DNA of 5,198 nucleotides from CAILLO01 sp964579735 (GCA_964579735.1 CAZOHH010000119.1:1-5198), one strand, 5' to 3'. Counted from the stretch's first letter, positions 1 to 5,198 are shown. Notes: generated from the sequence alone by a model not told the origin. Translations and numbers: made by a program.

Positions 1-112
1 AAATTCACTTCCGCGACCCCTTTGTCCTCCCCTTCGACCGATAGGCTCTCTGAACGCAAAATCCTCCACAAATTCGCATTTCTTTGGGGTTGCACATCCC
101 TTCGTACTCCGC
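1..112. other. intergenic leader region, no gene seen
   Basis: This stretch is noticeably richer in A/T than the rest of the window (for example around 56-90), which fits intergenic DNA. The + strand frame starting at base 1 stays open to about 183, but it has no start codon with a ribosome site and reads as a low-complexity Ser/Thr/Pro/Arg peptide. The minus-strand frames also give Arg/Gly-rich sequence with no recognisable family. I see no tRNA, repeat or terminator. It may contain the tail of the upstream intergenic region and upstream promoter elements for the riboswitch RNA. Confidence 0.5.
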
Positions 113-118
113 TACCAT
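90..118 (+). promoter_or_regulatory. candidate promoter for the B12-uptake operon
   Basis: TTGCAC at 90-95 and TACCAT at 113-118 are separated by 17 nt, the ideal sigma-70 spacing. The -35 matches consensus in its first three bases only and the -10 in four of six. Transcription would begin near 125, a few tens of bases before the cobalamin aptamer, which is where a leader promoter is expected. The match is weak and rests mainly on spacing and position. Confidence 0.3.
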
Positions 119-159
119 CGAGAGGCAACCCGACGCGGTTCGTTGATCCTCCTCCCGTC

Positions 160-346
160 CGTAGGGGTCGGAAGAGGACGACGTGAAAAGGGAAGCAGGT
201 GCAGAACCTGCGCGGTCCCGCCGCTGTGAGAGGGAAGTCCTCCGTCGCAAGATCCCACTGGCACCGGCCGCGTTTCGCGGGAAACCGGACTGGAGCCGGG
301 AAGGGGACGGAAGGACCAGGATCCTCGAGCCAGAAGACCTGCCGGG
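160..346 (+). ncRNA. cobalamin riboswitch (B12 element)
   Basis: This is the ligand-binding leader RNA that senses adenosylcobalamin-type corrinoids. Conserved blocks appear in the canonical order: AAAAGGGAAG (187-196 region); a stem GCAGG/CCTGC (195-199 with 207-211) around the GGTGCAGAA loop; GCGGTCCCGCCGCTGT (211-226); CCCACTG (254-260); a GGGAAGG block (298-304); and the B12 box GCCAGAAGACCTGCC (329-343). A GC-rich hairpin CCGCG-TTT-CGCGG (268-280), enclosed by CCGGC/GCCGG (264-268 with 295-299), fills the variable arm. GGTC (166-169) can pair with GACC (336-339) as the closing P1, so the outer boundaries are approximate. The element precedes a BtuFCD-type importer and an intrinsic terminator, the usual arrangement for feedback control of B12 uptake. 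Confidence 0.94.
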
Positions 347-461
347 TCGGGACGCACCGGGCACTCCACGGGTGATGGAGACGGTGTCGGTGATCTGCCC
401 TCCTTGTCCGTTCCCGTCATCGGGAGCGGTTTCGGTGGGTATCTTCCCGAACCGTCTTGAC
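347..461 (+). promoter_or_regulatory. riboswitch expression platform (hairpin-rich leader)
   Basis: This non-coding stretch lies between the B12 box and the terminator and can form three consecutive hairpins. The first is CACCG/CGGTG plus CTCCA/TGGAG (355-386). The second is TTCCCG-TCAT-CGGGAG (411-426). The third is CGGTT..CGG with CCG..AACCG (427-454, one bulged T). Competing pairings also exist: 378-385 with 451-458 (8 bp including one G-U), and 347-353 with 476-482 inside the terminator (7 bp including one G-U). Such alternatives are what an on/off switch needs, but which ones form was judged by eye without folding energies. No start codon with a convincing ribosome site is present. Confidence 0.55.
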
Positions 462-493
462 AGAGCCTCGCCGGAGTCCCGGGGAGGCTTTTT
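462..493 (+). terminator. rho-independent terminator (riboswitch attenuator)
   Basis: AGCCTC (464-469) pairs with GAGGCT (484-489). After one G/G mismatch, CCGG (471-474) pairs with CCGG (479-482), leaving an AGTC tetraloop. A462-T491 and a G-T pair can extend the base. The stem runs directly into a tract of five T (489-493). It sits about 120 nt past the B12 box and about 70 nt before the first coding gene, so its likely role is premature termination when the riboswitch binds cobalamin. Confidence 0.88.
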
Positions 494-552
494 CGTGTCC
501 GCCCTCGAGGAGGGGAGGACCGCCGCCCGGAGGCTCGACGCCCCGGGAGATC

Positions 553-560
553 AAGGAGGA
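553..560 (+). promoter_or_regulatory. ribosome binding site for the binding protein gene
   Basis: AAGGAGGA is a near-perfect anti-16S match, 4 nt before the ATG at 565. It decides the start of the lipoprotein gene. The reading frame stays open back to a TTG at 457, but that codon lies at the foot of the terminator and has no ribosome site. Confidence 0.85.
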
Positions 561-564
561 ACCC

Positions 565-1605
565 ATGTCCCAGTCCCGCCGTCTCCTGCCCCTGCTCGCC
601 CTGCTCGTCATCGCCGCCGTGCTCGCGACCTCATGCGCCGCTCCGACCGCGACTCCGACTCCCACCACCGCGCCCACCGCCGAGCCCACAGCCGAACCCA
701 CGCCGGCTCCCTTCCCGGCCACCGTGAAGGATGCGGATGGCAAGGACTTCACATTGACCGCCGCTCCGCAGAAGATCGTCTCCCTGCCCGTATGGTCCAC
801 CGAAATCCTGTTCAGTCTGGTCGACCTGTCCCGCGTCGCCGCGATTTCCAGCTGGATCAACGACCCGAACCAGACGCCCATCGCGGATGCCGCGAAGCAG
901 ATCACGCAGCGCGTCGAGACGAAGACTCCCGAGGGCATCATCGCCCTGCAACCCGACCTCGTGATCCTCGATACCTTCAACGACTTCGACGGCTCCCTCA
1001 CGAAGACCCTTTCGGACGCCGGAATCCCAACGATTCGACTCGAATCGCCCACCGACTTCCCAAGCGTCTCCGCTGCGATCGCCACCCTCGCGGCCTTGAC
1101 CGGCGAGACCCAGAAGGGTGATGCACTCGCAAAGGAAATGAACGACAAGCTCGCGACCGTCGACGCCCTCGTGAAGGCAATCGAGACCTCGAAGCGCGTC
1201 ACCGCTATGTACTTCTACGTGTCCTTCAACGATATGACCATGCTCTCCTCCTACAACGGCGAGACTCCGGTCGGTGCCATCATGACGGCCGCCGGGATCG
1301 TGAACGTCTGCGACGCACCCAAGTACAGCGACGTCAGCAAGGAGAAGGTCGTGAAGGACTGGAAGCCCCAGGCCTTCCTGGTCTCCTCCCTCGTCTGGAA
1401 GCCCGACTACAGCGGCACCGATGACGATGCGGGCGCCTCGGCGAAGGCCGTGGTTCTCGCCGACGCGACATTGAAGGACGTTCCCGCCGTCCAGACCGGC
1501 ACCTTCTTCGCCGTCCCGGATAAATTCATGATGTCCACCTCGCAGTACATGGCCGACGCCGTGGTTCTCCTCGCCAAGGCCGCGTACCCAGAGCTCTTCA
1601 AGTAA
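565..1605 (+). CDS. btuF: B12-type ABC transporter substrate-binding lipoprotein
   Basis: This is the extracytoplasmic binding protein of a cobalamin/heme/siderophore-class ABC importer. It captures the ligand outside the membrane and hands it to the permease encoded next. The 346-residue product begins with a lipoprotein signal: Arg5-Arg6, a hydrophobic core at 7-20, and ATSC with the acylated Cys at 24. A Pro/Thr/Ala/Glu spacer (about 25-50) tethers the domain away from the membrane. The class III (TroA/BtuF-like, PF01497-type) fold follows from about residue 53, with KIVSLPVWSTEILFSL opening the N-lobe, RVAAISSW, and the typical IIALQPDLVILDTF segment. It ends with AVVLLAKAAYPELFK, a usual family C-terminus. 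The start is set by AAGGAGGA at 553-560. Corrinoid specificity is inferred from the riboswitch; sequence alone would not exclude heme or a ferric siderophore. It is first gene of the operon, 4 nt before the permease. Confidence 0.9.
   Translation: MSQSRRLLPLLALLVIAAVLATSCAAPTATPTPTTAPTAEPTAEPTPAPFPATVKDADGKDFTLTAAPQKIVSLPVWSTEILFSLVDLSRVAAISSWINDPNQTPIADAAKQITQRVETKTPEGIIALQPDLVILDTFNDFDGSLTKTLSDAGIPTIRLESPTDFPSVSAAIATLAALTGETQKGDALAKEMNDKLATVDALVKAIETSKRVTAMYFYVSFNDMTMLSSYNGETPVGAIMTAAGIVNVCDAPKYSDVSKEKVVKDWKPQAFLVSSLVWKPDYSGTDDDAGASAKAVVLADATLKDVPAVQTGTFFAVPDKFMMSTSQYMADAVVLLAKAAYPELFK
661..702 (+). repeat. 12-bp tandem repeat encoding the Pro/Thr spacer
   Basis: About three and a half copies of a 12-bp unit lie in frame: CCCACCACCGCG (661), CCCACCGCCGAG (673), CCCACAGCCGAA (685) and a partial CCCACG (697). 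The last units encode repeated Pro-Thr-Ala-Glu. They form the flexible linker between the lipidated Cys and the binding domain. Copy number could vary by slippage without breaking the frame. Confidence 0.7.
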
Positions 1606-1609
1606 TCCC

Positions 1610-2716
1610 GTGAAGACGAAGGCCGAACACCCCGGTCCCTCCCGCATGGCCGGCGCGCCAGCGCTCCGGCGGACCTCCATCGCCGCGATTTCGGCGGTGG
1701 GGGCCGTCGCGGTCTTCGTCTCCGTCATCGTCGCCACAGGGATCGGAACCGTCTATATACCGCCCATGGAGGTTCTCCGCGCGATCCTGTCCGCGTTGGG
1801 TCTCTACCCGGCCGACTCGGTCGATCCGACGAATCTCACCATCGTCCTCGCTCTCCGCCTTCCCCGCGTCGCCATGGCCCTCGTCGCCGGAGCGGGTCTC
1901 GCCCTCTCCGGCACGGTCCTTCAGGGCGTCTTCCGCAACCCTCTCGCCGACCCCGGAATCCTCGGCGTCGCGACCGGCGCCGGGCTCGGAGCCCTGATCG
2001 GCATCGTCACCGACATCGGACGCCCGCTCGGAATGTTCGCGGTCCCGCTCTTCGCTTTCATCGGGGCTCTCGTCGCAGTCGGCGTGATCCTCGGCGTGTC
2101 GTTCACCGCCGGCGGCTCGGGACGTGGAGACACCGTCACGCTCATCATGAGCGGCATGGCCACGAGCGCCATCTTCGGCGCCTTGATCTCCCTCACGGTC
2201 ATGTTGTCGAACCAGTACCAGGTCACGAGTTATGTCTTCTGGACCATGGGCGGACTCGCGAACCGCCGCTGGGAGCATGTCCTCACGGCGCTGCCCGTCG
2301 TCGCCGTCTCCGGCACCTATATCCTCTTCCGTGCCCGCGACCTCGACATCCTCCTGCTCGGAGACGAACAGGCGCGCTCCCTCGGCGTCCACCCTACCTC
2401 GACGCGCGTGACGCTGCTCATCGCGGCGACCCTTTGCACCGCCTCCGTCGTCGCCATGATCGGCCCCATCGGCTTCGTCGGCCTCATCGTGCCGCATATC
2501 CTGCGGCTCCTGATCGGCCCCGCGCACCGGGCCCTCGCCGTCGCCAGCCTCTTCGCCGGCGGCGTCTTCCTGCTCCTTTGCGACCTCGTCGTCCGCGTCG
2601 GCGCACGCACCAGCGGTGGTGAGGTCAGCGTCGGCGTCGTCACGGCCTTGATCGGCGCGCCGTATTTCCTGTTCCTGCTCGTCCGCTCCGGCAAGGGAAA
2701 GGGGGCCTTCCTATGA
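1610..2716 (+). CDS. btuC: FecCD/BtuC-family ABC transporter permease
   Basis: This is the membrane subunit of the importer; two copies normally form the translocation path for cobalamin or a similar large chelate. The 368-residue, strongly hydrophobic protein has the family hallmarks in order: a first membrane segment at about 23-45; LRLPRVAMALVAGAG (82-96); the block GTVLQGVFRNPLADPGILG (101-119); WTMGGLANRRWEH (211-223); and GDEQARSLGV (241-250), the cytoplasmic region that contacts the ATPase. IGPIGFVGLIVPHILRLL (264-281) and a C-terminal GAPYFLFLL follow. The length is slightly above the usual ~330-350 because of an N-terminal tail. The chosen start is GTG, 4 nt after the upstream stop, without a clear Shine-Dalgarno, so translation is probably coupled. 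An in-frame ATG at 1646 is the alternative and would remove 12 residues. The 3' end overlaps the ATPase gene by 4 nt (ATGA). Confidence 0.92.
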   Translation: MKTKAEHPGPSRMAGAPALRRTSIAAISAVGAVAVFVSVIVATGIGTVYIPPMEVLRAILSALGLYPADSVDPTNLTIVLALRLPRVAMALVAGAGLALSGTVLQGVFRNPLADPGILGVATGAGLGALIGIVTDIGRPLGMFAVPLFAFIGALVAVGVILGVSFTAGGSGRGDTVTLIMSGMATSAIFGALISLTVMLSNQYQVTSYVFWTMGGLANRRWEHVLTALPVVAVSGTYILFRARDLDILLLGDEQARSLGVHPTSTRVTLLIAATLCTASVVAMIGPIGFVGLIVPHILRLLIGPAHRALAVASLFAGGVFLLLCDLVVRVGARTSGGEVSVGVVTALIGAPYFLFLLVRSGKGKGAFL

Positions 2717-3546
2717 GTACAGCATCCGAAAAACCCGTCGCGCCCAACGCGACGCCCGTGCCTGCATCCTTCCTTCTCGAAGCGGAGGATGTCGGTTTCT
2801 CCGTCGGAAAGGGGTCCGATCTCCTTTCCATCCTCCACGGCGCGAAGATGACCGCTCGCTCCGGTGAGTTCATCGGCATCCTCGGTCCCAACGGGTCCGG
2901 CAAGACCACGTTCCTCAAGCGCATCGCGAACCTGCTCCCCGGCAGCGGCTCCATCCGCATCGACGGACAGGTGCAGTCCGAGTACACCGTCAAGGAGCTT
3001 GCCCATCGGGTCGGCTTTCTCCACCAGGACACCCGCGTGCCCTTCTCGTTCACCGCGCGTGAAGTCGTCGAGATGGGCCGTCACCCCTTCGCCAACGCCC
3101 TCGCCGACCCCACTGGAGACGAGGACCGGAAGGCCGTCGATCGGAGCCTCCGCGAAGCGGGATGCTTCGATTTCGCCGACAAGCCCGTCACCACGCTGTC
3201 CGCAGGTGAGCGGCAGCGGGTCATGCTCGCCCGCGTCCTCGCCCAGGAGACTCCGCTGATCCTGCTCGACGAGCCCACCTCCAATCTCGACATCCTCCAC
3301 GCCTCCGAGGTCTTCGACCTGTTGCGGGACAAAGCCGCCGCCGGCCGCTGCGTCGTCGCCGTGATGCACGACCTGCGCGCGGCCGCGAAGTACTGCACCC
3401 GGATCGTCCTCCTGTACAAGGGCACCATCGTGGCCGACGGCGACCCCGAGGAAGTCCTCCACGAGGGCCACGTCTCCTACGTCTTCGAGGTGCCTGCACG
3501 CACCTTCCGCAACCCGGCGGACGAGTGGGACTACTACATCCTGTAG
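2713..3546 (+). CDS. btuD: B12-type ABC transporter ATP-binding protein
   Basis: This is the cytoplasmic ATPase that powers the importer. All nucleotide-binding elements are present in its 277 residues: Walker A GPNGSGKTT (58-66), Q-loop Gln105 in FLHQD, signature LSAGE (162-166), Walker B LILLDEP (182-188), D-loop SNLD (190-193) and switch His219 in VMHD. The signature differs from consensus LSGGQ, but LSAGE/LSGGE forms are common in the BtuD/FhuC group. An N-terminal tail of about 20 residues (Ala/Pro/Thr-rich) precedes the domain. The ATG overlaps the permease stop (ATGA), a sign of translational coupling. An intact catalytic set and its place after the binding protein and permease make this the complete third component of the system. 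Corrinoid as substrate is inferred from the upstream riboswitch. Confidence 0.94.
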   Translation: MSTASEKPVAPNATPVPASFLLEAEDVGFSVGKGSDLLSILHGAKMTARSGEFIGILGPNGSGKTTFLKRIANLLPGSGSIRIDGQVQSEYTVKELAHRVGFLHQDTRVPFSFTAREVVEMGRHPFANALADPTGDEDRKAVDRSLREAGCFDFADKPVTTLSAGERQRVMLARVLAQETPLILLDEPTSNLDILHASEVFDLLRDKAAAGRCVVAVMHDLRAAAKYCTRIVLLYKGTIVADGDPEEVLHEGHVSYVFEVPARTFRNPADEWDYYIL

Positions 3547-3554
3547 GCCGTTTG

Positions 3555-3563
3555 TGCTAGAAT
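3555..3563 (+). promoter_or_regulatory. candidate extended -10 promoter before ECF S gene
   Basis: TGCTAGAAT fits the extended -10 pattern TG-n-TATAAT with one mismatch. No good -35 is visible at the expected place (TACATC at 3535-3540, overlapping the end of the ATPase gene), which extended -10 promoters can tolerate. A start near 3570 would leave a leader of about 20 nt ending at the AGGAGGG ribosome site. It would let the downstream genes escape B12 attenuation. Confidence 0.45.
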
Positions 3564-3575
3564 GACTCTTCAAAC

Positions 3576-3582
3576 AGGAGGG
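3576..3582 (+). promoter_or_regulatory. ribosome binding site for ECF S gene
   Basis: AGGAGGG lies 7 nt before the ATG at 3590 and fixes that start. An upstream ATG at 3562 lies in another frame, overlaps the -10 candidate and has no ribosome site. Confidence 0.8.
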
Positions 3583-3589
3583 CCGTTCC

Positions 3590-4177
3590 ATGAAGCTGCT
3601 GCTGACCCGCCAATCCAGCCTCGTCCGCAAGGTCGCCTTCGGCGGCATCTTCGCGGCGCTGTCCTTCGTCGTCACGTTCTTCCTCCCCGTGCCGCTCGCG
3701 TCGCTGATCGGCGGCAGCGGATACCTGAATCTCGGCGACAGCGTCTCGATTCTCGCCGGCATCCTCTCCACGTCGGTCTACGCCCCCTTCGGTGCCGCTC
3801 TCGGCGCCGCGATCTCCGATTTCGCGCTGGGTTACGTCCATTACGCCCCTTTCACCTTCCTGATCAAACTCATGGAAGCCCTCGCGGCTGGAATCCTCTT
3901 CCGTGCCCTCGCAAAACGCGTCTCCACTCCGGAACGTCCGGGACGCTCCGGCCTTCCGCAGATGCCCTCCCTGATCATAGCCAGCGTCTTCGGCGGACTC
4001 CTCATGGCCGTTGGATATTTCGTCGCCGAAGCCACCTTCCTCGTCCTCCTCGACCCGACCCTCGGCTGGGTCACCGCCATCAAGGACTTCCCCTGGAACG
4101 CCTTGCAGGGAGCGGCCGGCGCACTGGTCGCGATCCTTCTGTACCCGGTCGTCTCCCGCGCCGCACCCGAAGCCTGA
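3590..4177 (+). CDS. ECF transporter S component, substrate unknown
   Basis: This is a small integral membrane protein (195 residues) of the energy-coupling factor vitamin-transporter class. S components bind the substrate and work with a shared T subunit and two ATPases. Visible features are a small-residue-rich first membrane helix (about 15-32), GYLNLGDSVSILAG (44-57), GAALGAAISDFALGYVHYAP (68-87) followed by FTFLIKLMEALAAG, a Pro/Arg-rich cytoplasmic loop (about 112-125), and a C-terminal WNALQGAAGALVAILLY (159-175). These match the PF07155/PF12822-like S-component pattern. About six membrane segments are expected. No T or A subunit is seen, so it presumably uses a module encoded elsewhere (group II arrangement). 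The substrate cannot be read from sequence; the B12 neighbourhood makes a corrinoid or another vitamin precursor possible. There is no cysteine, which argues against the solitary BtuM type. Confidence 0.82.
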   Translation: MKLLLTRQSSLVRKVAFGGIFAALSFVVTFFLPVPLASLIGGSGYLNLGDSVSILAGILSTSVYAPFGAALGAAISDFALGYVHYAPFTFLIKLMEALAAGILFRALAKRVSTPERPGRSGLPQMPSLIIASVFGGLLMAVGYFVAEATFLVLLDPTLGWVTAIKDFPWNALQGAAGALVAILLYPVVSRAAPEA

Positions 4178-4183
4178 AAGGAG
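4177..4183 (+). promoter_or_regulatory. ribosome binding site for ACT protein gene
   Basis: AAAGGAG begins on the last base of the ECF S gene's stop codon and lies 11 nt before the ATG at 4195, slightly longer than ideal spacing. It selects that ATG in a frame that is open far upstream. Confidence 0.6.
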
Positions 4184-4194
4184 CCTCTCCACAC

Positions 4195-4482
4195 ATGAAC
4201 GAGAAGTCCTCCCACTCCGCCATCATCACCGTCATCGGCCAGGACCGCGTCGGCATCATCGCCGAGGTCAGCCGCCTGCTCGCGGACGCGGGAGTCAACA
4301 TCAACGACATCTCCCAGACGATTCTCCAGGAGAACTTCACCATGATCATGCTCGTCGACCTCGCCGGAGCCACGGTCGACATCAAGGAGCTGGCCGACCG
4401 GCTGGAGGCCAAGGGGCGCGACCTCGGGCTCTCGATCCTGATCCAGCACGCCGACATCTTCCGCGCGATGCACCGGATCTGA
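4195..4482 (+). CDS. ACT-domain protein, UPF0237 family
   Basis: This is a single free-standing ACT domain of 95 residues, close to the ~90 usual for the family. ACT domains are small ligand-sensing modules, often for amino acids, that dimerise side by side. The fold is recognisable from the first strand and turn ITVIGQDRVGIIAEVSRLLA (11-30), with the Gly15/Asp17/Gly20 pattern at the ligand-binding turn, then AGVNINDISQTI (32-43), a central strand FTMIMLVDL (48-56) and a second helix KELADRLEAKGRDLG (64-78). The C-terminal IFRAMHRI is typical of UPF0237. There is no attached enzyme or DNA-binding domain. The closest named comparison is GcvR-type ACT regulators, but the true role is unassigned. 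It lies 17 nt after the S-component gene and 30 nt before a UPF0210 gene, its usual neighbour, suggesting the two products act together. Confidence 0.9.
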   Translation: MNEKSSHSAIITVIGQDRVGIIAEVSRLLADAGVNINDISQTILQENFTMIMLVDLAGATVDIKELADRLEAKGRDLGLSILIQHADIFRAMHRI

Positions 4483-4490
4483 CGGATCCG
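4474..4490 (+). other. small inverted repeat over the ACT gene stop codon
   Basis: CGGATC (4474-4479) and GATCCG (4485-4490) form a 6-bp stem with a TGACG loop that contains the TGA stop. No T-tract follows, so it is not an intrinsic terminator. It could modestly affect translation or RNA stability between the two genes, or be chance. Confidence 0.3.
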
Positions 4491-4512
4491 ATAGGGAAGA
4501 GGGAAGAGGCGC

Positions 4513-5198
4513 ATGTTCGACGATTTCGAGATCCTCGAGACCATCAGGATGTTCCAGGAAGAGCACCTGGACGTCCGAACCATCACCATGGGAATCTCCC
4601 TGGGCGACTGCTCCGCGGAAAGCCCCGAGGAGACCTGCCGCAGGATCTACGACAAGATCTGCCGCCGGGCCGAGCACCTCGTGAAGACCGGGGAGGATAT
4701 CTCCCGCGAGTACGGCATTCCCATCATCAACAAGCGGATCTCCGTGACTCCAATTTCCATGGTGGCCGCATCTTCCGGCGCCACGGACTACACCGTCTTC
4801 GCCCGCGCCCTCGACCGCGCCGCGGACACCGTCGGCGTCAACTTCATCGGCGGCTTCTCCGCCCTGGTGCACAAAGGATACACCGAGAGCGATCGCCGCC
4901 TGATCGCTTCGATTCCCGAGGCGCTCGCCACGACCGAGAAGGTCTGTTCGTCCGTGAACCTCGCCACGACCCGCGCCGGCATCAACATGGACGCCGTCCG
5001 GGAGATGGGTCTGATCATCAAGCGCACCGCCGAACTCACCGCCGACCGCGATGCGCTCGGCTGCTGCAAGCTCGTCGTCTTCGCCAACGCCCCCGAGGAC
5101 AATCCGTTCATGGCCGGTGCCTTCACCGGCTCGGGCGAACCCGAGTGCGTGATCAACGTCGGCGTCAGCGGACCCGGCGTCGTGATGTCGGCCCTCGA
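4513..5198 (+). CDS. UPF0210/DUF711 (PFL-like family) protein, 3' truncated
   Basis: The first 228 residues are present; the family is usually about 450 long, so roughly half is beyond the window edge. The start ATG is preceded by AGAGGG (4498-4503) at 9 nt. Family hallmarks are ITMGISLGDCSAES (24-37), GIPIINKRISVTPISMVA (68-85), DTVGVNFIGGFSALVHKG (105-122), KLVVFANAPEDNPFMAGAF (186-204) and ECVINVGVSGPGVVM (211-225). The family is placed by fold with pyruvate formate-lyase-like proteins, but I know of no established reaction and cannot see a glycyl-radical site in this part. Cysteines at 33, 42, 50, 145, 184, 185 and 212 are notable; Cys33 lies in the conserved GDC segment. It is downstream of the ACT gene, its usual partner, and probably co-transcribed. 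No internal stop or frameshift is seen. Confidence 0.92.
   Translation, partial: MFDDFEILETIRMFQEEHLDVRTITMGISLGDCSAESPEETCRRIYDKICRRAEHLVKTGEDISREYGIPIINKRISVTPISMVAASSGATDYTVFARALDRAADTVGVNFIGGFSALVHKGYTESDRRLIASIPEALATTEKVCSSVNLATTRAGINMDAVREMGLIIKRTAELTADRDALGCCKLVVFANAPEDNPFMAGAFTGSGEPECVINVGVSGPGVVMSAL

Noticed and set aside
457..564. 36-codon N-terminal extension of the binding protein from TTG at 457
   Set aside because: The extension covers the terminator, lacks a ribosome site and would bury the lipoprotein signal; ATG 565 has AAGGAGGA 4 nt upstream.
183..1121. Plus-strand open frame starting inside the riboswitch
   Set aside because: It begins in the aptamer, crosses the terminator and is a shifted frame of the binding protein; the product is Arg/His/Pro-rich with no recognisable domain.
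631..1737. Minus-strand open frame of 368 codons opposite the binding protein
   Set aside because: It overlaps a solid lipoprotein gene and reads as Gly/Glu/Asp/Arg-rich low complexity without a ribosome site.
2317..3771. Long minus-strand open frame (484 codons) across the permease, ATPase and S-component genes
   Set aside because: It is antisense to three well-recognised genes, gives Gly/Arg/Asp/Glu-rich sequence with no family motif, and is a normal result of high-GC codon use.
3590..4177. Assignment of the S component as BtuM-type cobalamin transporter
   Set aside because: BtuM-type solitary S components use a conserved cysteine to handle cobalamin, and this protein has no cysteine. Adjacency to a B12 operon alone does not name the substrate.
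3562..4194. Upstream extension of the ACT protein frame to ATG 3562
   Set aside because: This part is a shifted frame of the S-component gene, rich in Arg/Pro; the ACT fold begins right after ATG 4195, which has its own ribosome site.
4474..4490. Inverted repeat as terminator between ACT and UPF0210 genes
   Set aside because: The stem is only 6 bp, contains the stop codon in its loop and has no T-tract; the two genes are a usual co-transcribed pair.
1..5198. CRISPR array, insertion sequence, tRNA or phage attachment site
   Set aside because: No spaced direct repeats, transposase, terminal inverted repeats or tRNA-like cloverleaf were seen by reading both strands.

Overview
The window comes from a GC-rich bacterium. 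Its features are a cobalamin riboswitch ahead of an intrinsic terminator, strong Shine-Dalgarno sites (AAGGAGGA, AGGAGGG) and a lipoprotein whose anchor is followed by a Pro/Thr spacer. I cannot fix the phylum from the sequence. The Pro/Thr-spaced lipoprotein and the UPF0237/UPF0210 pair are compatible with several Gram-positive-like or deep-branching lineages. All genes recognised are on the + strand.

Positions 1-564 hold no supportable gene. The first ~110 bases are visibly richer in A/T and look intergenic, with a weak promoter candidate (TTGCAC, 17 nt, TACCAT) at 90-118. A cobalamin (AdoCbl-class) riboswitch follows at about 160-346, with a textbook B12 box. About 115 nt of hairpin-forming leader leads to a clear rho-independent terminator at 462-493. 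The arrangement predicts transcription attenuation: when cobalamin is abundant, RNA synthesis stops before the transporter genes.

Positions 565-3546 encode a complete BtuFCD-type ABC importer: lipoprotein substrate-binding protein (565-1605), FecCD/BtuC permease (1610-2716) and ATPase (2713-3546). The genes lie 4 nt apart and then overlap by 4 nt (ATGA). The riboswitch makes a corrinoid the most likely substrate of a family that also carries heme and siderophores.

A 43-bp gap with an apparent extended -10 promoter (TGCTAGAAT) leads to an ECF-transporter S component (3590-4177). No energising A or T subunits are seen in the window. Next come a free-standing ACT-domain protein of the UPF0237 family (4195-4482) and its usual partner, a UPF0210/DUF711 protein of the PFL-like family (4513 to the window edge, 3' end missing). 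That pair is widely conserved and, to my knowledge, biochemically unassigned. No terminator separates the importer from the second block, so the second block may be read both from its own promoter and by read-through from the B12-controlled operon. The least understood part is this S component + ACT + UPF0210 cluster next to a B12 uptake operon.
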